64,000 nt of DNA from Paenisporosarcina quisquiliarum_A (GCF_043641925.1 NZ_JBHZRU010000013.1:30133-94132); one strand, 5' to 3'. Positions 42,028 to 51,297 are shown, counted from the first letter of the stretch. Made by a program: numbers and translations. The notes: generated by a model not told the origin, from the sequence alone.

Positions 42028-42789
42028 CTAATCTTTTCTCATAATAAAACTTAAATGCCTGCCACTCTTCTTGTCTTGACGATAAGAGAAACCGTTAGGG
42101 CTTACATAAGTACAAGTGGGATCGATTTTAATGTGAGAAGCGGGAATACCAGCTAACTCACATTGCTTTTTTACCGTTTGTTGATTATCAATATGATACT
42201 TGTTGGACTCTTCATTGTAGTACATAAAATCATCCGCGTAGCCAAGCGCTTTAAATTTCAGGTACACATCTTCATCGACTTCAAATTTTTCCTGACTTAG
42301 CGCGGCACCAATTTGAACATGGACATCACGTAAATCACATTGTTCTACTTGTTTTAAATGCTCAAACAGTTTCAAGGAAATTTCTTTTATTGTCCCTTGC
42401 CATCCGGAGTGAATGACGCCAATTAGGCCTGTACTTTCATTGTGAAAAATAACGGGAACACAATCGGCAGTAAAACTGCTTAAAACTATGTTAGGCTCAT
42501 ACGTGTATAATGCGTCCGTGTCTAATATCGCTGTATCTATTCGATCTGCTCCGCGTCCTTTGTCAGCAAGTGTTACCTTATGAAAGTTCGCGCTATGTGT
42601 TTGATTCGCACAAACAAAATCATTCAGTTCACACTGCAAAGTCGTAGCTAATTTTTCGCGATTTGCAAGGATGAGTTCAGGATTTTCACATGCATGAAGC
42701 GCCATGTTATTTTGTTCTGGTTCAGAGTTATCTTTCATAGATGTTCCAGATATAAGTTTTTCGTTGTTTAAATAAATGGTTGTTTTCAT
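42028..42789 (-). CDS. YfiH/YlmD-family (multicopper-like/PgeF) protein
   Basis: Member of the family once called polyphenol oxidase or laccase, and later shown for some members to act as purine nucleoside phosphorylase/deaminase or peptidoglycan-editing enzyme. The 253 residues contain the signatures CANQTHSANF (metal His), DALYTYEPNIVLSSFTADCVPVIF in parts (TADCxP), and IGVIHSGWQGT. The C-terminus has DPTCTYVSP and FSYRQDKKSGRHLSFI. AGGTGATGAT precedes the ATG. It stands alone, unlike ylmD of the ylm division cluster. Confidence 0.88.
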   Translation of the reverse strand: MKTTIYLNNEKLISGTSMKDNSEPEQNNMALHACENPELILANREKLATTLQCELNDFVCANQTHSANFHKVTLADKGRGADRIDTAILDTDALYTYEPNIVLSSFTADCVPVIFHNESTGLIGVIHSGWQGTIKEISLKLFEHLKQVEQCDLRDVHVQIGAALSQEKFEVDEDVYLKFKALGYADDFMYYNEESNKYHIDNQQTVKKQCELAGIPASHIKIDPTCTYVSPNGFSYRQDKKSGRHLSFIMRKD

Positions 42790-43100
42790 ATCATCACCTG
42801 TTTCTAATATATAGCAGGGTAGGGATGATGTATAGGATAGTCAATTATTGTAGTTTTTTAAAAAAATTGATAAAAAACAATTCGCAACCCATATTTCACG
42901 ACAGACATAAAGAATTTATATTGTAAAAAGATCCATTAAAAAGGTACCTTAAATTATTATTAGTTCGTTCGTTTTTTATTATATAGAGTGAGAGCTTTTG
43001 TAACCGTTATTTAACTTCAGCACCCAGAAACTCCGTTACATCTCTTTACGACTACCTTCACCAACATGCCAGTTAGGCAAGTAAACTGAATATAATTTTC
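42790..43100. other. Intergenic stretch with no recognised content
   Basis: AT-rich; no open frame with a ribosome site, no clear hairpin with T run and no repeat seen. Confidence 0.5.
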
Positions 43101-43952
43101 TTAGCTATTTCTAATAATTTTACGGTATACGTGTGTATTATGTAACGGTTTAAATCCTAACGAAAGATATAGATTCTCTGCAGAATCATTACCTTCCATA
43201 TAGGAAATTCGAATTTCTTTATTACCTTGGCTTATCATCGTATTGATAGCAAACTGAAGTGCCTTTTTACCGTAACCTTTACCTTGTGCAGTTTTAGTAA
43301 CCATTAAATTCTCAACTGTCCCATTTCCAATCGTTACGGAAGCTAGTATTTTATCATCTTCTAAAAGAAGATACACATTTTCTTTGTTATTTAACTTATA
43401 CCTTCTAACTATTTCTTCGGTAGCTATATAAGGTTTAATATCATTAATTACATGTACATCGTAAAATGATTCTTGTACTACCTTTAAGTAGGTATCAAAA
43501 TACTTATCTTCATATTGTACAAAGTCCACTGCCACTTTAGGGAATCCAGAGCCGACATAAAACAATTCAGGAGATCCCCACCACTTCTTATAACCCGCTT
43601 TATGACAAAATTCAGCTGGATTTTCAAGATTCACCTTGAAATATGAGGTCAACATTACTGTATTTCTTTTAATTAAATTTCTTTCAATGTACTCCACTAA
43701 TGACTTACCTATCCCATGTAATCTATATGGGGTATCTACAAACACCTTTATTTGTGCCTCAGATTCTTTTGCATCATTTATTATGCTTATTGCATATGCA
43801 AACCCAAGGATTACTTCTTTTTCAACAAATACAATGAATTCGACAGAACTTACTTTGATCGCATTTGAATCTAGCATCTTATATTTTGAACTTGCTTTAT
43901 TTATTAATTGAGTTACTTGTTCAATGTCATCATCTTGGTATTTACGTATCAT
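43101..43952 (-). CDS. Tandem GNAT-domain acetyltransferase
   Basis: The 283 residues contain two GNAT folds. The first (about 1-140) has VFVDTPYRLHGIGKSLVEYI as an acetyl-CoA loop; the second (about 145-283) has MVTKTAQGKGYGKKALQFAI and NDSAENLYLSLGFKPLH. The R/Q-x-x-G-x-G/A loop is intact in the second (QGKGYG) and nearly so in the first (RLHGIG). The substrate is unknown. GGAGG precedes the ATG. It is monocistronic. Confidence 0.88.
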   Translation of the reverse strand: MIRKYQDDDIEQVTQLINKASSKYKMLDSNAIKVSSVEFIVFVEKEVILGFAYAISIINDAKESEAQIKVFVDTPYRLHGIGKSLVEYIERNLIKRNTVMLTSYFKVNLENPAEFCHKAGYKKWWGSPELFYVGSGFPKVAVDFVQYEDKYFDTYLKVVQESFYDVHVINDIKPYIATEEIVRRYKLNNKENVYLLLEDDKILASVTIGNGTVENLMVTKTAQGKGYGKKALQFAINTMISQGNKEIRISYMEGNDSAENLYLSLGFKPLHNTHVYRKIIRNS

Positions 43953-43990
43953 GAAGTATTCCTCCTAATCTTCTATAGATTGTAGAATAA

Positions 43991-44024
43991 GAAAAAGCCC
44001 AACTTCCTACTTGAAGTAAGGCTT
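43991..44024 (-). terminator. Terminator of the minus-strand lipoprotein gene
   Basis: AAGCC-AACTTC pairs with GAAGT-AGGCTT; on the minus strand TTTTTC follows. Confidence 0.65.
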
Positions 44025-44097
44025 AATGAATGTATTCGGTACAAGTGAATTATCTCCTTCTTCTTCAACTAAACCGCTGCATTAATTGTAGAAGAAA

Positions 44098-44598
44098 TTA
44101 GTCGATTTCCTCAATTTTATAAACAGGAATTTCAATTTTGCTTTCCATTACTTTATCTGAATCCAAAGAAAAATTAGCAACTGCTTCAAATTTATAATTT
44201 CCTGACCCCAGCTCTAATCGCTCAATTCCATTGAAATCAACTCGAAGAGGTTTATTTTGAATCAGCGTTGTTGTTAACAATGGGAGATTCATAGATCCTA
44301 TATATTCAAAATCACCGTCTTGTTGATAAATGTTAAAGAAAAAAATACTTCCACCATGAAAGATATCTTTTTCAGCCTCTTCTCCCATATATGTAATTGT
44401 GGCATAAACTTTAGGTGCTTTTTGGCTTTTTTGAACATTTATTGTTACTTTAAAATCAACCACAGTCTTTGAGTTATTGGAAATTTTCGGCTTATCACTT
44501 ACATTCGCATCTCCGTTATTATTACTTGTCACACAACCAGACAGTCCTAAAACCATGACAAGAAAACAAATTGCATAAGAAATAGACCTTTTCCTCAT
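44098..44598 (-). CDS. Predicted lipoprotein of unknown function
   Basis: The protein has a lipoprotein signal (RKRSISYAICFLVMVLGLSGC; the Cys is about residue 22) and an extracytoplasmic part of about 145 residues that looks like one immunoglobulin-like beta domain (VVDFKVTINVQKSQKAPKVYATITYMG in shorter pieces, later RLELGSGNYKFEAVANFSL). GTG 44604 and ATGs at 44601 and 44598 all follow AGGAGG; the last has eight-base spacing. It lies 24 bases after a small membrane protein gene on the same strand, so the two may be co-transcribed. Confidence 0.72.
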   Translation of the reverse strand: MRKRSISYAICFLVMVLGLSGCVTSNNNGDANVSDKPKISNNSKTVVDFKVTINVQKSQKAPKVYATITYMGEEAEKDIFHGGSIFFFNIYQQDGDFEYIGSMNLPLLTTTLIQNKPLRVDFNGIERLELGSGNYKFEAVANFSLDSDKVMESKIEIPVYKIEEID

Positions 44599-44621
44599 CA
44601 TCACTTCCTCCTTTAAAACAT

Positions 44622-44936
44622 CTAATATTCCTCGCTGCTTGACTCTCTCTCAGATTTTCTTGTTCTAATAAATGATTTCAAATTTCTAAAGAAAATATAA
44701 TACCCAAGTAACACTAGAGCGATTGTTAAATATGCAGTAGCACGGTATTCATCAAATAAATATTCTCTTTGAGTGATGATGAAGTAATGTATTAATAGTA
44801 ATAAAAGAAACGTATGAATCATTGAAATCATTTGTTTATGTTTGCTGAAAACTAATATAGATAGTAAATGTACAACACCCAATATAACAAAAGCCCACAA
44901 AGCATTAATCATAAATAATGAGATTTCCCTTTCCAC
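44622..44936 (-). CDS. Small membrane protein of unknown function
   Basis: About 104 residues with three hydrophobic segments (INALWAFVILGVVHLLSILV, MIHTFLLLLLIHYFI, ATAYLTIALVLLGYYIFF) and a basic/acidic C-terminal tail (FIRTRKSERESSSEEY). No family is recognised. GAGGGTG on the minus strand precedes GTG codons at 44945 and 44936; the second is chosen because the first overlaps the site. It is upstream of, and probably in an operon with, the lipoprotein gene. Confidence 0.6.
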   Translation of the reverse strand: MEREISLFMINALWAFVILGVVHLLSILVFSKHKQMISMIHTFLLLLLIHYFIITQREYLFDEYRATAYLTIALVLLGYYIFFRNLKSFIRTRKSERESSSEEY

Positions 44937-45036
44937 TATTAACACACCCTCGATATGAATTTGCTACGTATTAAATATTCCTTGACCTTCTAAAATATTT
45001 TTAGATGTTCCATCTTCAGCTATCCTGGAATTATAT

Positions 45037-45222
45037 TCACGCTCTTTTAAATAAACACAATCCAACTGAACCAAATACACTAGTTACTGCAATCACAGTG
45101 ATAGCAAATATAGCATCTGATGGTGAGTGAGCTCCATAAGAGAATGAAGCAAACCATACTAACTCAAAAAATAAAATAAGCCCCCATATTATAAAGAATA
45201 CTTTCAATAGGTCATTGTTCAA
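45037..45222 (-). CDS. Two-helix small membrane protein
   Basis: A 61-residue protein with two hydrophobic segments (VFFIIWGLILFFELVWFASF and AIFAITVIAVTSVFGSVGLC) separated by a short polar loop. The start is TTG at 45222, seven bases after GGGAGG; the open frame reaches 45237 without a ribosome site. No family is recognised. It lies in a row of minus-strand small exported or membrane proteins. Confidence 0.55.
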   Translation of the reverse strand: MNNDLLKVFFIIWGLILFFELVWFASFSYGAHSPSDAIFAITVIAVTSVFGSVGLCLFKRA

Positions 45223-45305
45223 ATGAATGCCTCCCAAAAATAATAATCATTATTAAAATGCCAGTTTCTTAGTCGTGCTACCAAATTGCAAATCAGCAAA
45301 CATAT

Positions 45306-45710
45306 TCATTTTTTATACTCACTTATTATTTCGGACAGGTACTTGTTGAACTCATTTGCTGCGCTATGATCTTCATAGATGATAAACATATCTTCTGCCA
45401 CATATAACTTATGGGCTACCAGATCCATCGATTCTGTTTTCTTAATAAAAGTATCTCTTGCCTTTTGAGCTAAGCTTTTACTCGGATACTTATAGATATG
45501 CAGGAAACCTTCATTCCTAATTTCAAGGTGATGGGGTTCCTTTCCGACCAGTCTTTTATCAAATATAGATTTATGGTTAATGGATACTTCAGTAAATTCA
45601 ATGCTTTCTTCGCCTAAGTATTCTTTAAAACTCTCGATACTACCTTTGTAAAAAAATAGTCCAATCAATAAACAAAGGGGAATAAGGATAATAGAGATAA
45701 TTTTCTTCAT
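45306..45710 (-). CDS. Membrane-anchored exported protein of unknown function
   Basis: About 134 residues with one N-terminal hydrophobic segment (KKIISIILIPLCLLIGLFFY) and a soluble exported part of about 110 residues that is rich in charged residues. No motif is recognised. GGGGTG lies nine bases before ATG 45710; GTG 45719 overlaps the site. It is monocistronic as far as spacing shows. Confidence 0.6.
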   Translation of the reverse strand: MKKIISIILIPLCLLIGLFFYKGSIESFKEYLGEESIEFTEVSINHKSIFDKRLVGKEPHHLEIRNEGFLHIYKYPSKSLAQKARDTFIKKTESMDLVAHKLYVAEDMFIIYEDHSAANEFNKYLSEIISEYKK

Positions 45711-45854
45711 TTTAAGCACCCCTAAACCAGAAATAAACTCTTCTTTAACGAACGCAATGTGTTAGTTCAATAAATTCAACAAAAAAAGCGTTAATCCTCC
45801 CCGGATCACCCTAACCGTATTTCAAAACTTCAATTTCCATTTTTGAAAACCCAC

Positions 45855-45886
45855 AAAAAGACAGACTTCCAATGCAGAAGTCTGTC
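45855..45886 (-). terminator. Terminator of the small membrane protein gene
   Basis: GACAGACTTC and GAAGTCTGTC form a perfect stem; TTTTTG follows on the minus strand. Confidence 0.85.
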
Positions 45887-45895
45887 TGTCATGTA

Positions 45896-46093
45896 TCAAA
45901 ATAATCCAGGAGAGTACTTAATAAAATAGTAAACAACATAAATCCAGCTGAAACACCCGTGAACAATAGCCCAACCTATAGACTGGTAAGCACTGTAGGA
46001 GATGATCATAGACAGGCAAGTTCCATAACTGATTCCCGTCTTGATAACATTTGCCGCTTTATATTCCTTTTTCAGAGTGACTGATCCCTCCAA
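45896..46093 (-). CDS. Small two-helix membrane protein
   Basis: The 65 residues contain KTGISYGTCLSMIISYSAYQ and SIGWAIVHGCFSWIYVVYY, two hydrophobic segments with a pattern I recall from short uncharacterised Firmicute membrane proteins. GGAGGG lies inside the first codons of the TTG-start version (46093), so the true start may be further in, such as CTG 46075; this is unresolved. A clear terminator follows the stop, which supports a real gene. Confidence 0.62.
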   Translation of the reverse strand: MEGSVTLKKEYKAANVIKTGISYGTCLSMIISYSAYQSIGWAIVHGCFSWIYVVYYFIKYSPGLF

Positions 46094-46254
46094 ACATTGA
46101 TGGCATTAGGTATCATCATGTTATGACAAGATACATCCATTTATGTCAAACGATTTAAAAAGTTCGAGCGAATCCTTCGGAATGAAAATATCTCGAATTT
46201 GAAGTATATTAGAAAAAACAGCTTTTTATAGAAACTTTACAGGAGGTCTTTGAA

Positions 46255-47304
46255 GTGGAAATTGGAATCAGTACGTTTGTAGAAACGACACCTGATGTTC
46301 ATACAGGTGAAGTGGTAAGCCACGCCCAACGATTACGTGAAGTGGTAGAGGAGATTGTTCTTGCCGATCAAGTTGGCTTAGATGTATTCGGTGTTGGCGA
46401 ACATCATCGAGAAGATTTTGCGGCATCTTCACCAGCGATGGTATTAGCTGCCGCTGCCTCACAGACGAAACGTATTCGACTTACGAGTGCAGTTACAGTT
46501 CTCTCTTCGGCCGATCCGGTTCGTGTGTTCCAAGATTTTGCGACGCTTGATGGTATTTCAAACGGACGTGCAGAAATTATGGCAGGACGGGGTTCATTCA
46601 TCGAATCGTTCCCGCTATTTGGTTATGACTTGCAAGACTATAATGAGCTTTTTGATGAGAAATTGGACTTGCTTTTAACAATTCAGAAGTCTGAAAAAGT
46701 AACTTGGTCAGGGAAGCACCGAGCATCCATTAATAATCTCGGTATTTATCCACGACCAGTTCAAGATCCGTTACCAATCTGGATTGGGAGCGGGGGGAAT
46801 AGCGAATCTGTTATCCGTGCTGGAGTACTTGGCTTACCTCTTGTCTTAGCCATTATTGGCGGACGTCCAACTCAGTTTGCGCCACTTGTTCAGCTATATA
46901 AACGTGCAGCAGCTCAAGCGGGACACGATGTATCGAAGCTACCTATTGCTTCTCACTCGCATGGTTTTATTGCAGAGAATACGGAAACAGCTGCAGACAA
47001 GTTTTTCCCTCCTACGCAACAAGTCATGAATGTCCTTGGACGTGAGCGTGGATGGGGTCACTATGATCGAGCTGCTTTCGATGCTGCTCGTAGCTTTGAA
47101 GGAGCCCTCTATGTAGGGGATGCAGAAACGGTGGCGAATAAAATCATTGATTTGCGTAAAAATGTAGGCATCACTCGATTTATGCTTCATGTACCGGTAG
47201 GCTCAATGCCACATGCCGACGTTATGAAAGCAATCGAGTTGTTAGGCACAGAAGTGGCACCTCGAGTTCGGGAAGAAGTTGCGAAGTGGGAAGCAACTCA
47301 GTAA
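46255..47304 (+). CDS. Luciferase-like (LLM class) flavin-dependent oxidoreductase
   Basis: FMN-dependent monooxygenase-fold enzyme. The 349 residues form a TIM barrel with family features: QVGLDVFGVGEHHREDF, SSPAMVLAAAASQTKRIRL, SAVTVLSSADPVRVFQDFAT, GRAEIMAGRGSFIESFPLFG and PLPIWIGSGGNSESV. The real substrate cannot be read from the sequence. The start is GTG at 46255, seven bases after AGGAGG. It is monocistronic, followed by a perfect hairpin terminator. Confidence 0.92.
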   Translation: MEIGISTFVETTPDVHTGEVVSHAQRLREVVEEIVLADQVGLDVFGVGEHHREDFAASSPAMVLAAAASQTKRIRLTSAVTVLSSADPVRVFQDFATLDGISNGRAEIMAGRGSFIESFPLFGYDLQDYNELFDEKLDLLLTIQKSEKVTWSGKHRASINNLGIYPRPVQDPLPIWIGSGGNSESVIRAGVLGLPLVLAIIGGRPTQFAPLVQLYKRAAAQAGHDVSKLPIASHSHGFIAENTETAADKFFPPTQQVMNVLGRERGWGHYDRAAFDAARSFEGALYVGDAETVANKIIDLRKNVGITRFMLHVPVGSMPHADVMKAIELLGTEVAPRVREEVAKWEATQ

Positions 47305-47354
47305 AAATCGGATAGTAGATGCATATAGTTTCTACCTACTTTGCATGATGTGAG

Positions 47355-47382
47355 CAGTGAGGATATCCTCACTGTTTTTTTA
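47355..47382 (+). terminator. Terminator after the LLM oxidoreductase gene
   Basis: CAGTGAGGATATCCTCACTG is a perfect 20-base palindrome, followed by seven T. Confidence 0.88.
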
Positions 47383-47496
47383 TTGATAAATTCTTCAAGA
47401 ATAAAGTGGGAATTCGTGGTATCTTGAATTATAAAATAGAAATTGTCTGAAAAAAGTCTATTTGACACACAAATAAAACCGTAGGAGTGAGTAAAC

Positions 47497-47937
47497 ATGG
47501 CATTTAAAGAAACCGTCTTTATTAATGCACCAGTTGAAAAAGTATTTGCAATTACAACGGATTTTGAGCATGCTCCGTTCATTATGGAAAACGTAGTGAA
47601 GACAGAAAAGTTAACAGAAGGACCAATGCAAGTTGGAACAAGAGTAAAGGAAGTTAGAAATATAAGAGGAAAAGAAGTTGATACGGTCCTCGTCATATCT
47701 GAATTTATTCCGAATCAAAAATATACGGTAAAAAGTGAGAATTTCGGCATGACAGTGGAATACCAGTATCGTTTCCTGGCACAAGAGATTGGAACAACTG
47801 TCGATTTTAATGGACTGATACACACAAAAGGATTAAAAAATGCACTTATTAAACCACTATTTGAAATGATCTTAAAAAAAGAAGATAAAGATCACTTGGT
47901 GAAATTAAAACAGTATATCGAACAACATAAAGAATAG
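47497..47937 (+). CDS. SRPBCC (START-like) family protein
   Basis: The 146 residues fit the polyketide cyclase/SRPBCC fold: opening FKETVFINAPVEKVFAITTD with FEHAPFIMENVVKTEKL, central MQVGTRVKEVRNIRG, and a long C-terminal helix ending EDKDHLVKLKQYIEQ. These proteins bind a hydrophobic ligand in a cavity; the ligand is unknown. TAGGAGTGAG precedes the ATG. It shares a bidirectional terminator with the convergent gene downstream. Confidence 0.85.
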   Translation: MAFKETVFINAPVEKVFAITTDFEHAPFIMENVVKTEKLTEGPMQVGTRVKEVRNIRGKEVDTVLVISEFIPNQKYTVKSENFGMTVEYQYRFLAQEIGTTVDFNGLIHTKGLKNALIKPLFEMILKKEDKDHLVKLKQYIEQHKE

Positions 47938-47950
47938 CCTTTACCAATTA

Positions 47951-47989
47951 AAAAATGCGGCCGAGATTCCATCTTCGGTCGCATTTTTT
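47951..47989. terminator. Bidirectional terminator between convergent genes
   Basis: AAAAATGCGGCCGA and TCGGTCGCATTTTT form the stem, with an A run before and a T run after, so it can serve both strands. Confidence 0.85.
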
Positions 47990-48001
47990 GTTAGAAAGAA
48001 A

Positions 48002-48496
48002 TTAACCACACCACACAATAATTCGATAGGGAGTCGTTTGTGCAGGGATGCTTCTAGTAGAAGGACCATATATGACAATTAAGTTGCGGTTCTCAATACT
48101 GTGAGAGAACACTTGCCCATTTCTTATCGTAATGGACGTATACGGGGAAAGGTTTAATTTTAATTGTCCATCACTACTTACTAATTGGTTATTAAAAAAG
48201 TCTACTTTCACTTGTTGATATGGACTTTCCTTGACCATGATGAGTGCGCGATATTGTGGTGGATAAATGAGAGGTACTGGTGCGTTCCCATCATAATAAC
48301 CCGTTACTTGATCTCCGACAGCGACCATTGCTTGATCCACAAAGTATGTGTCAGGTGATACAACAAAATTGACCGTACCCCCGTCACCATTTACAACGGA
48401 TACTAATGTATAACAACCTGCGCCTTCCCCATTTGCCCCAATGAAAAATTCAGAAATTGAAGTGACTGTTCCTCGAAAAAAGAAAAATTGAACCAA
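48002..48496 (-). CDS. Conserved hypothetical protein
   Basis: The 164 residues are beta-rich: FFFRGTVTSISEFFIGANGE, CYTLVSVVNGDGGTVNFVVSPDTYFV, VGDQVTGYYDGNAPVPLIYPPQYRALIMV in pieces, and the C-terminal RNLIVIYGPSTRSIPAQTTP. The first half looks like an OB-type fold (a barrel with GDQVTGYYD), but no function is known. I recall similar proteins in Firmicutes annotated as hypothetical. The start is TTG at 48496, seven bases after AAGGAGG. No signal peptide is present. Confidence 0.7.
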   Translation of the reverse strand: MVQFFFFRGTVTSISEFFIGANGEGAGCYTLVSVVNGDGGTVNFVVSPDTYFVDQAMVAVGDQVTGYYDGNAPVPLIYPPQYRALIMVKESPYQQVKVDFFNNQLVSSDGQLKLNLSPYTSITIRNGQVFSHSIENRNLIVIYGPSTRSIPAQTTPYRIIVWCG

Positions 48497-48627
48497 ACGA
48501 ATACCTCCTTTAAAACAAATCCTTCTATAAGCTATGCTTTCATTTCATCTTGGTGCGTCGGTATAGCAATTTCCGCTATTAATTGGTAAGATATCTTAAT
48601 TGTTTAACTCGGGAAGAAGGTTTTTAA

Positions 48628-50025
48628 ATGGCTACAATGAAGGCGAGTACAGGTCCGAAAGAGAAGTTGAATTTATTTAGCTTAACGTGGCCAATTTTTT
48701 TAGAAGTGTTTTTATTTATGTTAATGGGTATTGTCGATACGTTTATGTTGAGTGCGCTTTCGGATGATGCTGTTTCTGGTGTTGGAGCAGCGAATCAGTA
48801 CATTCATATTGCGATATTGGTTTTAGAAGTCGTGGGAACCGGAGCGGCAATTGTTGTGTCGCAATACCTTGGTTCAAAGAGGTATCTCGAAGCCTCTAAA
48901 ATTTCAGCGACTGCCGTTTCGTTAAATTTAGTTGTTGGCTTACTAATGAGTGCAGGATATTTTATATTCGCCCGAAGTATGATGCAGGCAATGAATTTAC
49001 AAGGCGACGTGCTCGAATATGCAGAACAATACTTATCGATCGTTGGGGGAGCCATTTTCCTTCAAGCGATTATTAACTCGTTAGCAGCAATCATTCGAGT
49101 GCATGGTTGGACGAAACAAACGATGTATGTGTCACTCGGGATGAATATTATCCATGTGATTGGGAACTACGTGCTGATTTTTGGGAAATTTGGTTTCCCA
49201 GAATTGGGTGTGCAAGGTGCGGCCATTTCTTCTATCGCTAGCCGTTTCCTAGCGTTGCTTGTGTTCTTCTGGTTGCTCTATCAAGTGGTTGAATATCGCG
49301 TAAAATTCAGCTATTACTTGAAACTTTCAAAAGAATACATTGGGAAAATCCTTCACATTGGGATTCCGGCAGCCTTTGAGCAAGTGATGTACCAGGCGTG
49401 TCAGATTGTGTTCTTATATTATGCAACGTATTTGGGAGCAGAAGCTTTGGCAGCAAGACAATATGCCATGAACATCTCCATGTTTACGTTTTTATTCGCC
49501 ATCGCGATCGGAATGGGTACAGCGATTATCATTGGCCGTTTAGTTGGGGCGAATGAACAAGATGAAGCGTACACTCGCTTATGGAAGAGTTTGAAGTTCG
49601 CACTCATTTTCACTTTAAGCACCGTGACGTTGGTCATCATTTTCCGAAATCAGCTCATTGGCTTGTTTACTGATAATCCTGAGGTCATCAAAATTGCCAC
49701 ATCCGTGCTCGTTCTAAGTATTTTATTAGAAACCGGTCGTACGTTGAATATTGTCATCATCAATTCACTGCGTGCAGCGGGAGACGCAAGATTCCCTGTG
49801 CTAATCGGCGTATTCTCGATGGTGGCGATGAGTTTGCCATTAGGTTATTTCTTGGTATTCGTATTAGATATGGGTCTGCCAGGAATTTGGTTAGCCATTG
49901 CCGCTGATGAATGGATACGCGGGATTATTATGTATTTCCGATGGAAGAGTCGCAAATGGGAGAAATATGCTTTGGTCGGTCCAGGAGCTGATGAAAATCA
50001 AACCCCATTACCAGCAGAAAATTAA
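48628..50025 (+). CDS. MATE-family multidrug/Na+ exporter
   Basis: Multidrug and toxin extrusion transporter with twelve helices in two halves. The 465 residues show the MATE features: LTWPIFLEVFLFMLMGIVDTFMLS, then GTGAAIVVSQYLGSKRYLEASK, NYVLIFGKFGFPELGVQGAAISS, GIPAAFEQVMYQACQ and GTAIIIGRLVGANEQDEAYTRLW, each cited in part. The substrates cannot be predicted. The ribosome site is AAGAAGG. It is monocistronic; the histidine kinase gene follows after about 70 bases. Confidence 0.93.
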   Translation: MATMKASTGPKEKLNLFSLTWPIFLEVFLFMLMGIVDTFMLSALSDDAVSGVGAANQYIHIAILVLEVVGTGAAIVVSQYLGSKRYLEASKISATAVSLNLVVGLLMSAGYFIFARSMMQAMNLQGDVLEYAEQYLSIVGGAIFLQAIINSLAAIIRVHGWTKQTMYVSLGMNIIHVIGNYVLIFGKFGFPELGVQGAAISSIASRFLALLVFFWLLYQVVEYRVKFSYYLKLSKEYIGKILHIGIPAAFEQVMYQACQIVFLYYATYLGAEALAARQYAMNISMFTFLFAIAIGMGTAIIIGRLVGANEQDEAYTRLWKSLKFALIFTLSTVTLVIIFRNQLIGLFTDNPEVIKIATSVLVLSILLETGRTLNIVIINSLRAAGDARFPVLIGVFSMVAMSLPLGYFLVFVLDMGLPGIWLAIAADEWIRGIIMYFRWKSRKWEKYALVGPGADENQTPLPAEN

Positions 50026-50094
50026 GAGAATGCTTTTACTTTCGCTTATAATAGAGATGGATTAGTAATTTTTTACAACAGAAGGTGTGTTTTT

Positions 50095-51297
50095 TTGAAA
50101 CAATTCTATATAAAAAAACAATATTACATTCTCACTTTGATAACCGTCATCATAATGACGAGTGGTTTGTTGGTTGTCATTCCTCGTTATGATGGATTAG
50201 AAATTGGATTGCTTCTTCATACCGTATTACTCGTTTTGTTGTCTGTATCTTTATTGATATACCCGAAATTCGAAAGTTTTCATTTTCGAATCAGTATCAT
50301 TATGACTGGTGCGGCTTATTTTTACATGCTTTTCTTTTTATATCCAGAAACGTGGTCGACGTTTATTTTTCTATGCTTTATTCCAGCGTTTTCAATCTTG
50401 TTTTTTGATAAAAGACTGTTTTATTTCTCATTAGTGTTTAACGCCGCTCTAATTACCCTCACATTTGGCTATGTGGTGTTAATCGATCAAGGCACCAATT
50501 ACTCGCATATTACCATGGATTTGACGGGGAATATGATTAACTTCATTGGTAGCCAAGTGATTTTATATCTGATTTTTGATATATCTTCTGATCGAATCAA
50601 AAAACAGCAATTGTACTACGAGGAACTTCAGCATTCAGAGAAATTAAAGACAACGGGTCAATTAGCCGCTGCAGTCGCTCACGAAATTCGAAACCCATTG
50701 ACAGTAGTAAAAGGATTTTTGCAAATCTACGAACATGACCCTCTCATTCGTGTGGATGCAAAAAAAGATTTTTCGTTAATGATTGAGGAATTAAACACGG
50801 CGGAATATGTCATTTCTCAGTTTTTAGCCATTGCGAAACCAGATAATGATCAAAAATTGGAAACGGTAGATGTTCAAAAGTTACTTCAAAGTGTGTCTGA
50901 GTTACTCATGTCATACGGAGTGTTTCATCAAAATAGTATCGACCTACAAGTTCCTGGGGATATCTTCATCTCGGCGAATCATATCGAATTGAAACAATTG
51001 TTTATTAACCTCGTGAAAAATGCAATTGAGGTTTCTAGTAAAGGTGATTCGGTCATCATTCGGGCTGAGAAAATACAGAATGAGATTGAAATTCAAATCA
51101 CCGATTCTGGTTTTGGTATGTCAGAAGAACAAGTGAAATCCCTTGGAACACCTTTTTATTCATTAAAAAGTAAGGGAACAGGTCTCGGACTCATGATTTG
51201 TTTTAATATCGTTGAAAAATACAAAGGTTCTATTCAGTTCAAAAGCATTGAAGGGGAAGGAACCACAGTGATTGTTCGTTTTCCTTCAGTTGAATAA
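50095..51297 (+). CDS. Sensor histidine kinase (sporulation kinase-like, orphan)
   Basis: Membrane kinase of 400 residues: about five to six N-terminal helices (to about 165), then HisKA with AAAVAHEIRNPLTVVKGFL (H196) and a HATPase domain with N-box (LFINLVKNAIEV), G1 (DSGFGM) and GTGLGLMIC. The ALAHEIRNPL-like H-box and membrane sensor resemble KinB-type kinases of the sporulation phosphorelay and not operon-coded sensor pairs. No response regulator gene is adjacent. The start is TTG at 50095, after GAAGGTG. The target is inference. Confidence 0.85.
   Translation: MKQFYIKKQYYILTLITVIIMTSGLLVVIPRYDGLEIGLLLHTVLLVLLSVSLLIYPKFESFHFRISIIMTGAAYFYMLFFLYPETWSTFIFLCFIPAFSILFFDKRLFYFSLVFNAALITLTFGYVVLIDQGTNYSHITMDLTGNMINFIGSQVILYLIFDISSDRIKKQQLYYEELQHSEKLKTTGQLAAAVAHEIRNPLTVVKGFLQIYEHDPLIRVDAKKDFSLMIEELNTAEYVISQFLAIAKPDNDQKLETVDVQKLLQSVSELLMSYGVFHQNSIDLQVPGDIFISANHIELKQLFINLVKNAIEVSSKGDSVIIRAEKIQNEIEIQITDSGFGMSEEQVKSLGTPFYSLKSKGTGLGLMICFNIVEKYKGSIQFKSIEGEGTTVIVRFPSVE

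Noticed and set aside
46404..47190. Several minus-strand frames opposite the luciferase-like oxidoreductase
   Set aside because: They are antisense shadows of a well-recognised coding sequence.
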